A stretch of DNA of 45,535 nucleotides from Pseudomonadota bacterium (lineage in GTDB: Bacteria > Pseudomonadota > Gammaproteobacteria > Xanthomonadales > Rhodanobacteraceae), in assembly GCA_021815695.1 (NCBI GenBank), contig JAKAZT010000003.1:1-45535 (forward strand), given 5' to 3'. Of the stretch, positions 8,166-17,311 are shown one piece after another. Within the stretch, counting starts at the first letter, position 1. Each line of letters starts with the position of its first letter. Both the position numbers and the translations under genes were made by a program. The notes under the pieces were generated by a model, which made no database searches, was not told the DNA's origin, and saw only the letters and a list, made by a program, of their open reading frames with translations.

Positions 8166-9661
8166 GCCGCACGGCGAAGCCCGAGCTGACGTTCCGGCAG
8201 ATCTGGAACATGTGCTTCGGTTTCATGGGCATCCAGTTCGGCTTCGCCCTGCAGAATGCCAATGTCAGCCGCATCTTCCAGACGCTGGGCGCGCACGTCG
8301 ACGACATCCCGATCCTGTGGGTGGCCGCGCCGCTGACCGGCCTGATCGTGCAGCCGCTGATCGGCCACTACTCCGATCGCACCTGGACCCGGCTCGGCCG
8401 CCGCCGCCCGTACTTTCTCGCCGGCGCCGTGCTGGCAACGCTCGCACTGCTGGCCATGCCCAACGCGCCGGCGCTGTGGGTGGCGGCGGTTCTGCTGTGG
8501 ATCATGGATGCGTCGTTCAACGTGTCGATGGAGCCGTTTCGCGCCTTCGTCGCCGATCAGTTGCCGACCACGCAGCGGCCGCTGGGCTATGCGCTGCAGA
8601 GTTTCCTGATCGGCGTGGGCGGAGTCATCGCCTCGCTGCTGCCGTGGCTGCTGGCCAAGGCCGGTGTCGCCAACGTGGCAGCGGGCGATGCCATTCCCGA
8701 TACCGTGCGCTACGCCTTCGACGCGGGTGCCGTCGTGCTGCTCGCGGCGGTCGGCTGGACCGTGCTTGCCACGCGCGAATACCCGCCCGATCAGCTGGCC
8801 GCCTTCAGCGACAGCCTGCCGGCGTCGCCGCGCGCGCAGGATCGCGCCGCGGCGCGCCGCCAGGGCGCGTGGTGGCTGGGCACGGGCGTGATCGCCGTGC
8901 TGGCGATCGCGCTGAGTCATCTGGACTATCGGCTCTACCTGCTGGCCGGCGGACTGCTCGCGTTCGGGCTGGGCATGCTCTGGCTGGGTTTTTCGCGGCG
9001 CGAGCATGTGCTGACGGGAATCCTCGCCGACCTGCGCGGCATGCCGGTGGCCATGCGCCGGCTGGCCTGGGTGCAGTTCTTCTCCTGGTTCGCGATGTTC
9101 GCGCTGTGGACCTACACCACGCCCGCGGTGACCGCGGTGCAGTTCGGCGCGACCGATCCGCACTCGGCGGCCTACAACCAGGGCGCCAACTGGGTGGGCG
9201 TGCTGTTCGCGACTTACAACGGTGTTGCGGTGCTGGCCGCGGTGGTGATCCCGTGGATGGTGCGGCGCTTCGGGCTGCGCTGGAGCCATCTGATCAACGT
9301 CTGGCTGGGCGGGCTGGGACTGCTGTCGTTTCTGCTGATCCGCGATCCCGACTGGCTGCTGCTGTCGATGGTGGGGGTCAGCTTCGCCTGGGCCTCGATC
9401 CTGTCGCTGCCTTATGCGCTGCTCTCCGATCACCTGCCGGCGGCGAAGATGGGCGTGTACATGGGCATCTTCAATTTCTTCATCGTGATTCCGCAGATTC
9501 TGGCGGCGAGCGTGCTGGGGCTGCTGTTGAAGCTGTTTTTCGCGGGCCAGCCGATGGATGCACTGGCGCTGGCCGGCGTCAGCCTGCTGATCGCCGGACT
9601 TTGCGTGCTGCGCGTCGCCGAGCCGGCGGTGGCCCGGCGGGCGGCGCAGCCACCCGGCTGA
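8162..9661 (+). CDS. MFS sugar transporter (maltose/maltodextrin type, SUT/SLC45-like)
   Basis: A 499-residue inner-membrane protein with about 12 membrane segments and a central hydrophilic loop (about residues 200-240). The HYSDRTWTRLGRRRPY stretch after the second segment is the loop 2-3 motif of the glycoside-proton symporter/SLC45-like group, which carries sucrose or maltose. The start at 8162 overlaps the preceding stop as ATGA; the same frame is open upstream but that extension lies inside the preceding gene. As last gene of the operon it would import products of the exported glucanases by proton symport, as the MFS maltose transporter of Caulobacter does. The precise sugar is inferred. 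Confidence 0.88.
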   Translation: MSRTAKPELTFRQIWNMCFGFMGIQFGFALQNANVSRIFQTLGAHVDDIPILWVAAPLTGLIVQPLIGHYSDRTWTRLGRRRPYFLAGAVLATLALLAMPNAPALWVAAVLLWIMDASFNVSMEPFRAFVADQLPTTQRPLGYALQSFLIGVGGVIASLLPWLLAKAGVANVAAGDAIPDTVRYAFDAGAVVLLAAVGWTVLATREYPPDQLAAFSDSLPASPRAQDRAAARRQGAWWLGTGVIAVLAIALSHLDYRLYLLAGGLLAFGLGMLWLGFSRREHVLTGILADLRGMPVAMRRLAWVQFFSWFAMFALWTYTTPAVTAVQFGATDPHSAAYNQGANWVGVLFATYNGVAVLAAVVIPWMVRRFGLRWSHLINVWLGGLGLLSFLLIRDPDWLLLSMVGVSFAWASILSLPYALLSDHLPAAKMGVYMGIFNFFIVIPQILAASVLGLLLKLFFAGQPMDALALAGVSLLIAGLCVLRVAEPAVARRAAQPPG

Positions 9662-9700
9662 CCGCTGTGCCGTCGCGCGTCACGATGCGCGGCGCGGATC

Positions 9701-10810
9701 TCAGGAGTGCCGGCGGCGCGCCGCGGCCGCGCCGCGCCGCGCGGTTGCGACGCGCGGCGGGTTGCTGGTCGCGGGGGCCAGACCGATGCCGCAGGACTGC
9801 CGCACGACCAGGGTCGCCGGCAGCTTGATCGATTGCGCGGGATCGTCGTGGATCAGGTTGAGCAGGGTTTCCACCAGCAGTTCACCGGCGCGGCGGGTGT
9901 CCTGCTGCACCGTGGTCAGCGGCGGATTGACGAAGCTGGCCATCGGGATGTCGTCGAAGCCGACCACCGCCACGTCCGCCGGTACCCGCAATCCGCGGCT
10001 GGCCAGAGCGCGCATGGCGCCGATCGCGATCAGGTCGCTGGCGGCAAACAGCGCATCGAAGGGGGTGCCGCGTTGCAGCAGCGTACTGGTCGCCTCGAAA
10101 CCGGCCAGTTCGGTGGAAATGGCATCCACCTGCAGGGCCGCATCCGGCGTCAGCCCGGCCGCGCGCAGCGCCGCGCCGTAGCCCTGGTAGCGCTCGAAAA
10201 ACTCCGGTGAGCGCAGCGAGGCGTTGCCGACGAACGCGATGCGCCGGCGGCCCAGCGCCAGCAGATGATCCGCGGCCTGCTGTCCGCCGCGCAGGTTGTC
10301 GCAGCCGATCGACAGACCGAGCTGGTCGGTCAGCACCGCGCCCCAGCGCACGAAGTGCGTGCCCTGTTCGACCAGCGCTTCGAGCCGGCCGCGGTAGTCG
10401 AGGTAGTCACCGTAGCCCAGCAGGATGATGCCGTCGGCTTTGTGGCAGTCCTCGTAGTCGGCGTGCCAGTTGCGCGACAGCTCCTGGAACGAGATCAGCA
10501 GGTCGTAGCCGTGCCGCGCGCAGGCATGGGTCACCGAGCCCAGCATCGACAGGAAAAACGGATTGATGCTGGAGTCGTCGACCGTGGGGTCCTCGAAGAT
10601 CAGCAGCGCCAGCGTCCCCGAGTGCTTCGAGCGCAGACTCGATGCGTTCTTGTCGGCCTTGTAGTTGAGCTGACGCGCGATCGCGAGGATGCGCTCGCGG
10701 GTTTCCGCGTTGACCGTCGGATGTCCGCGCAGCGCGCGCGATACCGTCGATTGCGACACACCGGCGAGGTGCGCGATGTCGAACGAATTGGGCTTGCCCT
10801 TGATCCGCAT
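9701..10810 (-). CDS. LacI-family transcriptional regulator
   Basis: A 369-residue protein with a LacI-type helix-turn-helix at about residues 8-30 (DIAHLAGVSQSTVSRALRG), a hinge helix, and a periplasmic-binding-protein-like effector domain. The segment DVAVVGFDDIPMASFVNPPL and the C-terminal LVVRQSCG are family hallmarks. It is convergent with the glucan operon and ends 39 bases after the transporter gene, so it probably controls that operon and senses a sugar made from it. The last 25 residues are Arg/Ala-rich and look like a disordered tail. The ATG at 10810 follows a GGACGGAAG stretch. Effector and operator are not known from sequence. Confidence 0.9.
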   Translation of the reverse strand: MRIKGKPNSFDIAHLAGVSQSTVSRALRGHPTVNAETRERILAIARQLNYKADKNASSLRSKHSGTLALLIFEDPTVDDSSINPFFLSMLGSVTHACARHGYDLLISFQELSRNWHADYEDCHKADGIILLGYGDYLDYRGRLEALVEQGTHFVRWGAVLTDQLGLSIGCDNLRGGQQAADHLLALGRRRIAFVGNASLRSPEFFERYQGYGAALRAAGLTPDAALQVDAISTELAGFEATSTLLQRGTPFDALFAASDLIAIGAMRALASRGLRVPADVAVVGFDDIPMASFVNPPLTTVQQDTRRAGELLVETLLNLIHDDPAQSIKLPATLVVRQSCGIGLAPATSNPPRVATARRGAAAARRRHS

Positions 10811-10943
10811 GCTTCCGTCCAGCCGCCACGAGGCGGATGCGGCACGCTAGAGGAACCCGACCCGGTTGTACAGAAGCGACGATCGCGAAGCGCTGCTGCA
10901 CCGCAACGTGCCTTGTGCCGCATGTGGTGCGTGGCGCGCTCAC
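10811..10943. other. Short gap upstream of lacI-type gene and downstream of RND operon
   Basis: This 133-base stretch should contain the promoter of the LacI-type gene and the end of the efflux transcript. I see no strong terminator hairpin with a T-tract and no clear operator. Confidence 0.3.
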
Positions 10944-13900
10944 TCAGGACGCGAGCGCGGCCTTCGCCTGCATGGCCGCGCGGCGCGCGGCGCGGCGTGC
11001 GCGCCGGCGTTCGGAGCCGCGCGCGAACAGCAGGTAGATCGCGGGCGTGCTGAGCAGGGTCAGCGACTGCGAGAAGATCAGGCCGCCGATCAGGGCGATG
11101 CCCAGCGGACGGCGCAACTCGGCGCCGGCGCCGAAGCCGATCGCCAGCGGCGTCGCCGACAGGATCGCCACCATCGTCGTCATCATGATCGGACGAAAGC
11201 GCACCAGGCAGGCCTCGCGGATGGCTTCGAGCGGCGTCATGCCGTGCTCGCGCTCGGCGACCAGGGCGAAGTCGACCATCATGATGGCGTTCTTCTTGAC
11301 GATGCCGATCAGCAGCACGATGGCGATGATCGAGACCACCGACAGCTCGGTGTTGGTGATCAGCAGCGCCAGCATGGCGCCGACGCCGGCAGCCGGAAGG
11401 GTGGACAGGATCGTGATCGGATGGACCAGGTTTTCATAGAGCATGCCGAGCACGATGTAGACCGCCAGCAGCGCGCCGAGCAGCAGCAGCGGGGTGTTGC
11501 TCTGCTGCTCGGTGAAGCGGCGGAAGTCGCCGCCGAAGGCGCCGCGGATGTCGCCGGGCATGCGCAGCGCCTGCATGATGCGGTTGATCTCGGTCACTGC
11601 CGAGGACATCGCCACGCCGGGGGCCAGGTTGAAGTTGAGATTGATCACCGCGAGCTGGCCCTCGTGGTCGATCTCGGTCGGTGCCAGACCGGGTTGCAGC
11701 GTGGCGACGGCGGTGATCGGCACCATGCCGCCGGAACCGGTCATCACGAAAACGCGCTTCAGCGAAGCCGGCGACTCGGCCATGCCGGGCAACGTGCTCA
11801 GCACCACCTGGTACTGGTTGAGGTCGGAGTAGATGGTCGAGATCTGGCGCTGGCCGAAGGCGTTGTAGAGCGCGCTGTCGATGGCGCCGACGCTGATGCC
11901 GAGGCGCGCGGCCGCAGTGCGGTTGATGTCCAGCGTCTCGCGCAGGCCGGCGCCCTGCAGGCTGGTGCTGACATCGCGGAAGATCGACGATCTCTTCATC
12001 TGCGCCGCCAGCCTTGGTGCCCAGGCTTCCAGCTCGGCGTAGGTATCGGCCTTGATGTTGTAGCTGTACTGCGTCTTGCTGTTGCCGCCGCCGGGTCCGC
12101 CGATGTCCTGCACCGGACGCAGATAGACGCTGATGCCCGGCACCACCGAGGTCTCGCGGCGCAGCCGGTTCATCACGTCGAACGTGGACGAGTGGCGGCC
12201 CGCGTCCAGCGGCTTGAGGTTGATCAGCATCTGCCCGGTGTTGCCGCTGCCGCTGCGCCAGCTGCCCAGCCGCGAGCCGACGCTGGCGACCGCCGGGTCG
12301 TCCTGCACGATCTTCGCCGCCCGCTGCTGCAGCGCCATCATCACCGCAGGCGAGGTGGTCGCGCTGGCCTCGGTGAAAGCCACCAGCGCGCCGGTGTCCT
12401 GTTGCGGAAAGAAACCCTTGGGCACCACCACCATCAGCGCGATGGTCAGTACCAGCAGGATCAGCGGCTGCAACGCGAAGGTGCGCGGGTGCTTCAGCGC
12501 CCAGTCCAGGGCGCGTGCGTACGAGCGGCGCAGCCCGGCGTGGAAGGCCTCGATCTTGCGGCCCAGCCGCGAGGTCTCGGCAGCCTCGTCGTGGCGGCGC
12601 AGGAACTGCCCGCACAGCGCCGGCGTCAGCGTCAGAGACACCAGCGCCGAGATCACGATCGCCGCCACCAGGGTCACCGAGAACTCGCGGAACAGCATGC
12701 CGAAGAAGCCGCTCATGAACAGCAGCGGCGCGAAGACCGCCACCAGCGAGGCGGTGATCGAGACCACCGTGAAGCCGACCTCGCGGGTACCGGCGAAGGC
12801 GGCCTGCATCGGGCGCATGCCCTGTTCGAGATGGCGGTGGATGTTCTCGATCACCACGATGGCGTCATCGACGACGAAACCGATCGCGATCACCAGCGCC
12901 ATCAGCGAGAAGTTGTCCAGCGTGTAGCCCAGCAGGTACATCACGACAAAGGCGCCGCAAACCGACAGGGGTGCCGCCAGCGCGGCGATCAGGGTGGGTG
13001 CCCAGCGGCGCAGGAACAGCAGCATGGTCAGCACGACCAGGCCGAGACTGATGAACAGGGTGATCTGCACCTCGTCGACCGAGGCGCGGATGGTCGGCGT
13101 GCGGTCGAAGTAGGGGGTCAGTTGCACGCCGCCCGGCAGGGTTGCGTCCAGCTCGGGCAGCATCGCGCGCACACGATCGACGATCGCGATCACGTTGGCG
13201 TCGGACTGCTTGCGGATCATCAGCTGGATCGAGCGCCGGCCGTTGAACCACGCGGCCTGGTAGGCGTCCTGCTGGCCGTTGTAGACGTGGGCGATGTCGC
13301 GCAGCCGCACCGGCACGCCCTTGCGCACCGCGATCACGGTGTCGGCGAATTGCGCCGCGGTCGACAGCGTGGTGTCGGCGGCGATCGCGATCTGCGAATG
13401 GCCGTCGGAGAGATAGCCCTGCGGCGCGATCACGTTGGCGGCGACCAGCGCGTTGCGTACCTGGTCGCCGGTCAGGCCCATCGCCGCCATCGCACGCAGG
13501 TTGAGGTCCACGCGCACCGCCGGCTTGGCGCCGCCGGCCACGTCGACCTGGGCCACCCCGGAGATCTGCGACAGTCGCGGCGCCAGCGTGGTGTCGGCGA
13601 TGTTGTACAGCTGCGACAGCGGCTGGGTGTCGGAGGTCAGCGCCAGCACCAGTACCGGCGCGTTGTTGGGGTTGGCCTTGCGGTAGATCGGCGCGGTGCG
13701 CAGGCTGGACGGCAGGTCAGGCGCGGCGGCGTTGATCGCCGCCTGCACGTCGCGCGCGGTGTCGTCGATGTTGCGGCCGACATCGAACAGCATGATCACG
13801 AAGCTCGAGCCTTCCGAACTCGACGAGTTCATTTCGTCGATGCCGGCGATCTGGCCGAGGTGGCGCTCCAGCGGCGCCGCCACGGTGTTGGCCATGTTGC

Positions 13901-14069
13901 GCGCGTCGGCGCCGGGCACATTGGCCTCGACGAAGATCGCCGGAAACTCGAGATTGGGCAGCGGCCCCACGCCGAGCAGGCTGTAGGCGATCAGGCCCGC
14001 CACCAGCACGCCGACGGCCAGCAGCGAGGTGCCGACCGGGCGCCGGATGAAGGGCGCGGAGATGTTCAT
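10944..14069 (-). CDS. mdtC: RND multidrug efflux permease, MdtC-like
   Basis: A 1041-residue HAE1-type RND proton/drug antiporter, with 12 membrane segments and two large periplasmic loops expected. The TM4 block GFVVDDAIVVIEN carries the two proton-relay aspartates and GIVKKNAIMM carries the TM10 lysine. It is the third gene of an adaptor-permease-permease operon, the order of mdtABC, in which MdtB and MdtC form a heterotrimer. The ATG at 14069 overlaps the stop of the preceding permease as ATGA. The frame is open far upstream, but that extension is antisense-like reading inside the MdtB gene and was rejected. The C-terminus is Arg/Ala-rich. Substrates are not predictable. Confidence 0.92.
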   Translation of the reverse strand: MNISAPFIRRPVGTSLLAVGVLVAGLIAYSLLGVGPLPNLEFPAIFVEANVPGADARNMANTVAAPLERHLGQIAGIDEMNSSSSEGSSFVIMLFDVGRNIDDTARDVQAAINAAAPDLPSSLRTAPIYRKANPNNAPVLVLALTSDTQPLSQLYNIADTTLAPRLSQISGVAQVDVAGGAKPAVRVDLNLRAMAAMGLTGDQVRNALVAANVIAPQGYLSDGHSQIAIAADTTLSTAAQFADTVIAVRKGVPVRLRDIAHVYNGQQDAYQAAWFNGRRSIQLMIRKQSDANVIAIVDRVRAMLPELDATLPGGVQLTPYFDRTPTIRASVDEVQITLFISLGLVVLTMLLFLRRWAPTLIAALAAPLSVCGAFVVMYLLGYTLDNFSLMALVIAIGFVVDDAIVVIENIHRHLEQGMRPMQAAFAGTREVGFTVVSITASLVAVFAPLLFMSGFFGMLFREFSVTLVAAIVISALVSLTLTPALCGQFLRRHDEAAETSRLGRKIEAFHAGLRRSYARALDWALKHPRTFALQPLILLVLTIALMVVVPKGFFPQQDTGALVAFTEASATTSPAVMMALQQRAAKIVQDDPAVASVGSRLGSWRSGSGNTGQMLINLKPLDAGRHSSTFDVMNRLRRETSVVPGISVYLRPVQDIGGPGGGNSKTQYSYNIKADTYAELEAWAPRLAAQMKRSSIFRDVSTSLQGAGLRETLDINRTAAARLGISVGAIDSALYNAFGQRQISTIYSDLNQYQVVLSTLPGMAESPASLKRVFVMTGSGGMVPITAVATLQPGLAPTEIDHEGQLAVINLNFNLAPGVAMSSAVTEINRIMQALRMPGDIRGAFGGDFRRFTEQQSNTPLLLLGALLAVYIVLGMLYENLVHPITILSTLPAAGVGAMLALLITNTELSVVSIIAIVLLIGIVKKNAIMMVDFALVAEREHGMTPLEAIREACLVRFRPIMMTTMVAILSATPLAIGFGAGAELRRPLGIALIGGLIFSQSLTLLSTPAIYLLFARGSERRRARRAARRAAMQAKAALAS

Positions 14070-17000
14070 GCGGCGTCGGGTTCCGCGGTCCCGCTGCGGT
14101 GGATGCCGTGCGCGCGCAGCCACGCCGCGAACTGCTCCAGGTACAGGTAGATCACCGGCGTGGTGTACAGCGTCACCAGCTGCGACAGCAGCAGGCCGCC
14201 GACGATGCTGACACCGAGCGGTCGGCGCAGCTCCGAGCCGATGCCGTTGCCCAGCGCCAGCGGCAGCGCACCCAGCAGCGCCGCGGCGGTGGTCATCATG
14301 ATCGGGCGGAAGCGCAGCAGCGCGGCGCGCTGGATCGCCTGCAACGGCGCCATGCCGTCGCGCTGGGCGACGATCGCGAAGTCGACCATCATGATCGCGT
14401 TCTTCTTGACGATGCCGATCAGCAGGATGATGCCGATGATGCCGTCGACCGACAGCGGCATGCCGAACACGATCAGCGCCAGCAGCGCGCCGACACCGGC
14501 CGAGGGCAGGGTGGACAGGATCGTCAGCGGGTGGATGTAGCTCTCGTAGAGCACGCCCAGCACGATGTAGATCACCACGATCGCGGCCAGGATCAGCAGC
14601 ACCTCGTCGGTCAGCGAGGCCGAGAACTCGGCTGCCGAGCCGATGAAGCCGGCGCGCAGCGAGGCCGGGAAATCCATCTGCTGCTGTACGCGAGTGATCG
14701 CGTCCACCGCCTGCGACAGCGAGTAGCCGCCGGCGACGTTGAACGAGAGCACCACCGCCGGCATCTGGTCGAAGTGGCTGACCACCAGCGGCGCCGAGGC
14801 CTGTCGCGCGCTGGCCAGCGCCGACAGCGGCACGGTGCCGCCGCCGCCGATGACGATGCCGGTATTGGCGGCGCCGATGCCGGTCGGTGTCGACGAGTTG
14901 CTCGACGCCGCCTGGCCGAAGGTGGTGGCGTTGCTGCCGCTGAGCGCGCCGCCGGCGTTGGTGCGCACGGTCAGCTGGTCGAGCAGGGCGGTGCTGTTGC
15001 GAAACTGCGGCGCCACCTCGAGGATCACGCGGTACTGGTTGAGTTCGGTGAAGATGGTCGAGATCTGGCGCTGGCCGAAGGCGTCGTACAGCGTGTCGTT
15101 GATGGTCTGCATCGGCACGCCGAGGCGCGAGGCCGCGGCACGGTCGATGTCCAGCTTCAGCTCGCGGCCGCGGTCGGCGAGGTTGCTGTCGACGTCGGCC
15201 AGTTGCGGCAGCTGTTTCAGCGCCGTCGCCATGCGCAGGGCGTAGCGGTCGAGTTCGCTGCTGTCGAGGTCGCGCATCACGAACTGGTACTGGGTTGCAG
15301 CGACGCGGGTATCGAGGGTGACGTCCTGCACCGGCTTCAGGAACAGCGCCACCCCGGGCACGCCCCCTGCGCTTTGCTGCAGCTGCGCCACCACGGTGGC
15401 CAGTCCCGGCCGGCTGCTGCGCGGTTTCAGCACGATGCTGAGCTGGCCCTGGTTGAGCGTCGGATTGAGACTGCCGACGCCGACGAAAGCGGCGACGCCG
15501 GCCACGTCGGGATCCCTGCGCAGCGCGGCGGCCACGGCCTCGACGCGGCGTTCCATGGCCGGAAACGCGATGCTCTGGTCGGCCTCGACCACGCCGGTGA
15601 TCAGGCCGGTGTCCTGGTCCGGCAGCAGGCTCTTCGGAATCCAGACATACAGCGCCACGGTCACCACCACGCTGGCGGCGAATACCGTCATCACCAGCGG
15701 GCGGTGCTCGAACACCCACTCGAGGCTGCGACCGTAAGCCCCCGCCATGCGCGCGTAGAAGCCGCGCGGCGGACCCTGCGGCTGCTCGTGCGCCGGCAGC
15801 GCGCCGGGCTTGAGCAGATAGGCACACATCATCGGCGTCAGCGTCAGCGAGATCAGCGCCGACAGCGACACCGCGATCGTCAGCACCCAGGCAAATTCGT
15901 GGAACAGCCTGCCGGTGACACCCGGCATCAGCAGCAATGGCAGGAACACCGCGATCAGCGACACCGTCAGCGACAGGATGGTGAAGCCGATCTCCTTCGA
16001 GCCGATTTCGGCCGCTTCGCGCGGATGCCGGCCCTGCTCGATGTAGCGGACGATGTTCTCGATCATCACGATGGCGTCGTCGACGACGAAGCCGGTGGCG
16101 ACGGTCAGCGCCATCAGCGAGAGGTTGTCCAGCGAAAAGCCGGCGAACGCCATCACCCCGAAAGTGCCGACCAGCGACAGCGGTACCGCCACGCTGGGAA
16201 TCACCGTCGCCCACAGCCGGCGCAGGAACACGAAGATCACCGCGACGACCAGGATCACCGCCAGCATCAGGGTGAACTCGACGTCGGCGACCGAGGCGCG
16301 GATCGTCTCGGTGCGGTCGGAGAGCACCGTCAGCGTGACGCCTGCCGGCAACACCGCGCGCAGCGCCGGCAGCTCGGCGCGGATCTGCGCCACCGTCTGC
16401 ACGATGTTGGCGCTGGGCTGGCGGCGGACATCGAGCAGCACCGCCGGCTTGCCGTTGGCCCAGGCGGCGACCTGGTCGTTCTCGACGCCGTTGACGACCG
16501 CGGCCACGTCCGACAGCCGCACCGGCGCACCCCTGCTGTAGCTGATGATCAGGTCGCGGTAGGCCTGCGCATCCGGCAACTGGTCGTTGGCGCCGATGCT
16601 GAAACTCTGTTCGCTGCCGTTGAGGCTGCCCTTGGGCGCGTTGACATTGGCCTGGGTGATCGCGTTGCGCACGTCTTCCAGAGTCAGACCGAGATTGGCC
16701 AGCGCCGCCGGATTGACCTGGATGCGCACCGCCGGCTTGACGTTGCCGGCGACGCTGACCAGGCCGACGCCGCTGATCTGCGACAGCTTCTGCGCGAGGA
16801 TGCTGTCGGCGTAGTTGGTGACGTCGCGCACCGGCAGCGTGGCGGAGGTCAGTGCCAGGGTCAGGATCGGCGCGTCGGCCGGATTGACCTTGTTGTAGAC
16901 CGGCGGATACGGCAGGTTGGCCGGCAGCGAGCCGCGCGCGGCACTGATGCCGGCCTGCACGTCCTGCGCCGCATCCTCGATGTTGCGGCTCTGCACGAAC

Positions 17001-17281
17001 TGCAGGGTGATCACCGACAGCCCCTGCGAGCTTTCCGAGCTCATCATCGCCAGACCGGCGATCTCGCCGAACTGGCGCTCCAGCGGCGTGGTCACCAGGC
17101 GCGCCATGGTCGAGGGACTGGCGCCCGGATACTGCGTGACCACCTGCAGGCTGGGTGCCTCGATGTTGGGCAGCGCCGACACCGGCAGCGTGCGATAGCC
17201 GAGGATGCCGAACAGCAGCAGCGCCGTCATCAGCAGCGAGGTGGCGATGGGGCGACGGATGAACAGCGAGGAGAAGCCCAC
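14066..17281 (-). CDS. mdtB: RND multidrug efflux permease, MdtB-like
   Basis: A 1071-residue HAE1-type RND permease, a paralogue of its neighbour. It begins MGFSSLFIRRPIATS, the classic amphipathic start of this family, from a GTG at 17281 with AAGGA 7 bases upstream. TM4 reads GFVVDDAIVMIEN and TM10 reads GIVKKNAIMMVDF, so both proton-relay sites are intact. It has a Ser/Asn/Thr/Gly-rich loop near residue 790-815 (NSSTPTGIGAANTG region) that looks like an insertion in a periplasmic loop. The gene sits 30 bases after the adaptor gene and is coupled to the next permease by ATGA. Two intact but different permeases suggest a heterotrimeric pump. Confidence 0.92.
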   Translation of the reverse strand: MGFSSLFIRRPIATSLLMTALLLFGILGYRTLPVSALPNIEAPSLQVVTQYPGASPSTMARLVTTPLERQFGEIAGLAMMSSESSQGLSVITLQFVQSRNIEDAAQDVQAGISAARGSLPANLPYPPVYNKVNPADAPILTLALTSATLPVRDVTNYADSILAQKLSQISGVGLVSVAGNVKPAVRIQVNPAALANLGLTLEDVRNAITQANVNAPKGSLNGSEQSFSIGANDQLPDAQAYRDLIISYSRGAPVRLSDVAAVVNGVENDQVAAWANGKPAVLLDVRRQPSANIVQTVAQIRAELPALRAVLPAGVTLTVLSDRTETIRASVADVEFTLMLAVILVVAVIFVFLRRLWATVIPSVAVPLSLVGTFGVMAFAGFSLDNLSLMALTVATGFVVDDAIVMIENIVRYIEQGRHPREAAEIGSKEIGFTILSLTVSLIAVFLPLLLMPGVTGRLFHEFAWVLTIAVSLSALISLTLTPMMCAYLLKPGALPAHEQPQGPPRGFYARMAGAYGRSLEWVFEHRPLVMTVFAASVVVTVALYVWIPKSLLPDQDTGLITGVVEADQSIAFPAMERRVEAVAAALRRDPDVAGVAAFVGVGSLNPTLNQGQLSIVLKPRSSRPGLATVVAQLQQSAGGVPGVALFLKPVQDVTLDTRVAATQYQFVMRDLDSSELDRYALRMATALKQLPQLADVDSNLADRGRELKLDIDRAAASRLGVPMQTINDTLYDAFGQRQISTIFTELNQYRVILEVAPQFRNSTALLDQLTVRTNAGGALSGSNATTFGQAASSNSSTPTGIGAANTGIVIGGGGTVPLSALASARQASAPLVVSHFDQMPAVVLSFNVAGGYSLSQAVDAITRVQQQMDFPASLRAGFIGSAAEFSASLTDEVLLILAAIVVIYIVLGVLYESYIHPLTILSTLPSAGVGALLALIVFGMPLSVDGIIGIILLIGIVKKNAIMMVDFAIVAQRDGMAPLQAIQRAALLRFRPIMMTTAAALLGALPLALGNGIGSELRRPLGVSIVGGLLLSQLVTLYTTPVIYLYLEQFAAWLRAHGIHRSGTAEPDAA

Positions 17282-17311
17282 GCGCGTGTCCTTGTGGCGA
17301 TGCCGGAAGCG

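Noticed and set aside
10866-14150. A 1094-codon plus-strand open frame opposite the MdtC-like gene
   Set aside because: Same composition artefact; the minus-strand frame carries all RND motifs.
14070-16214. Upstream in-frame extension of the MdtC-like gene
   Set aside because: It lies wholly inside the MdtB-like gene in another frame and lacks any family similarity; the ATG at 14069 with the IRRPVGTS-type start is the real one.
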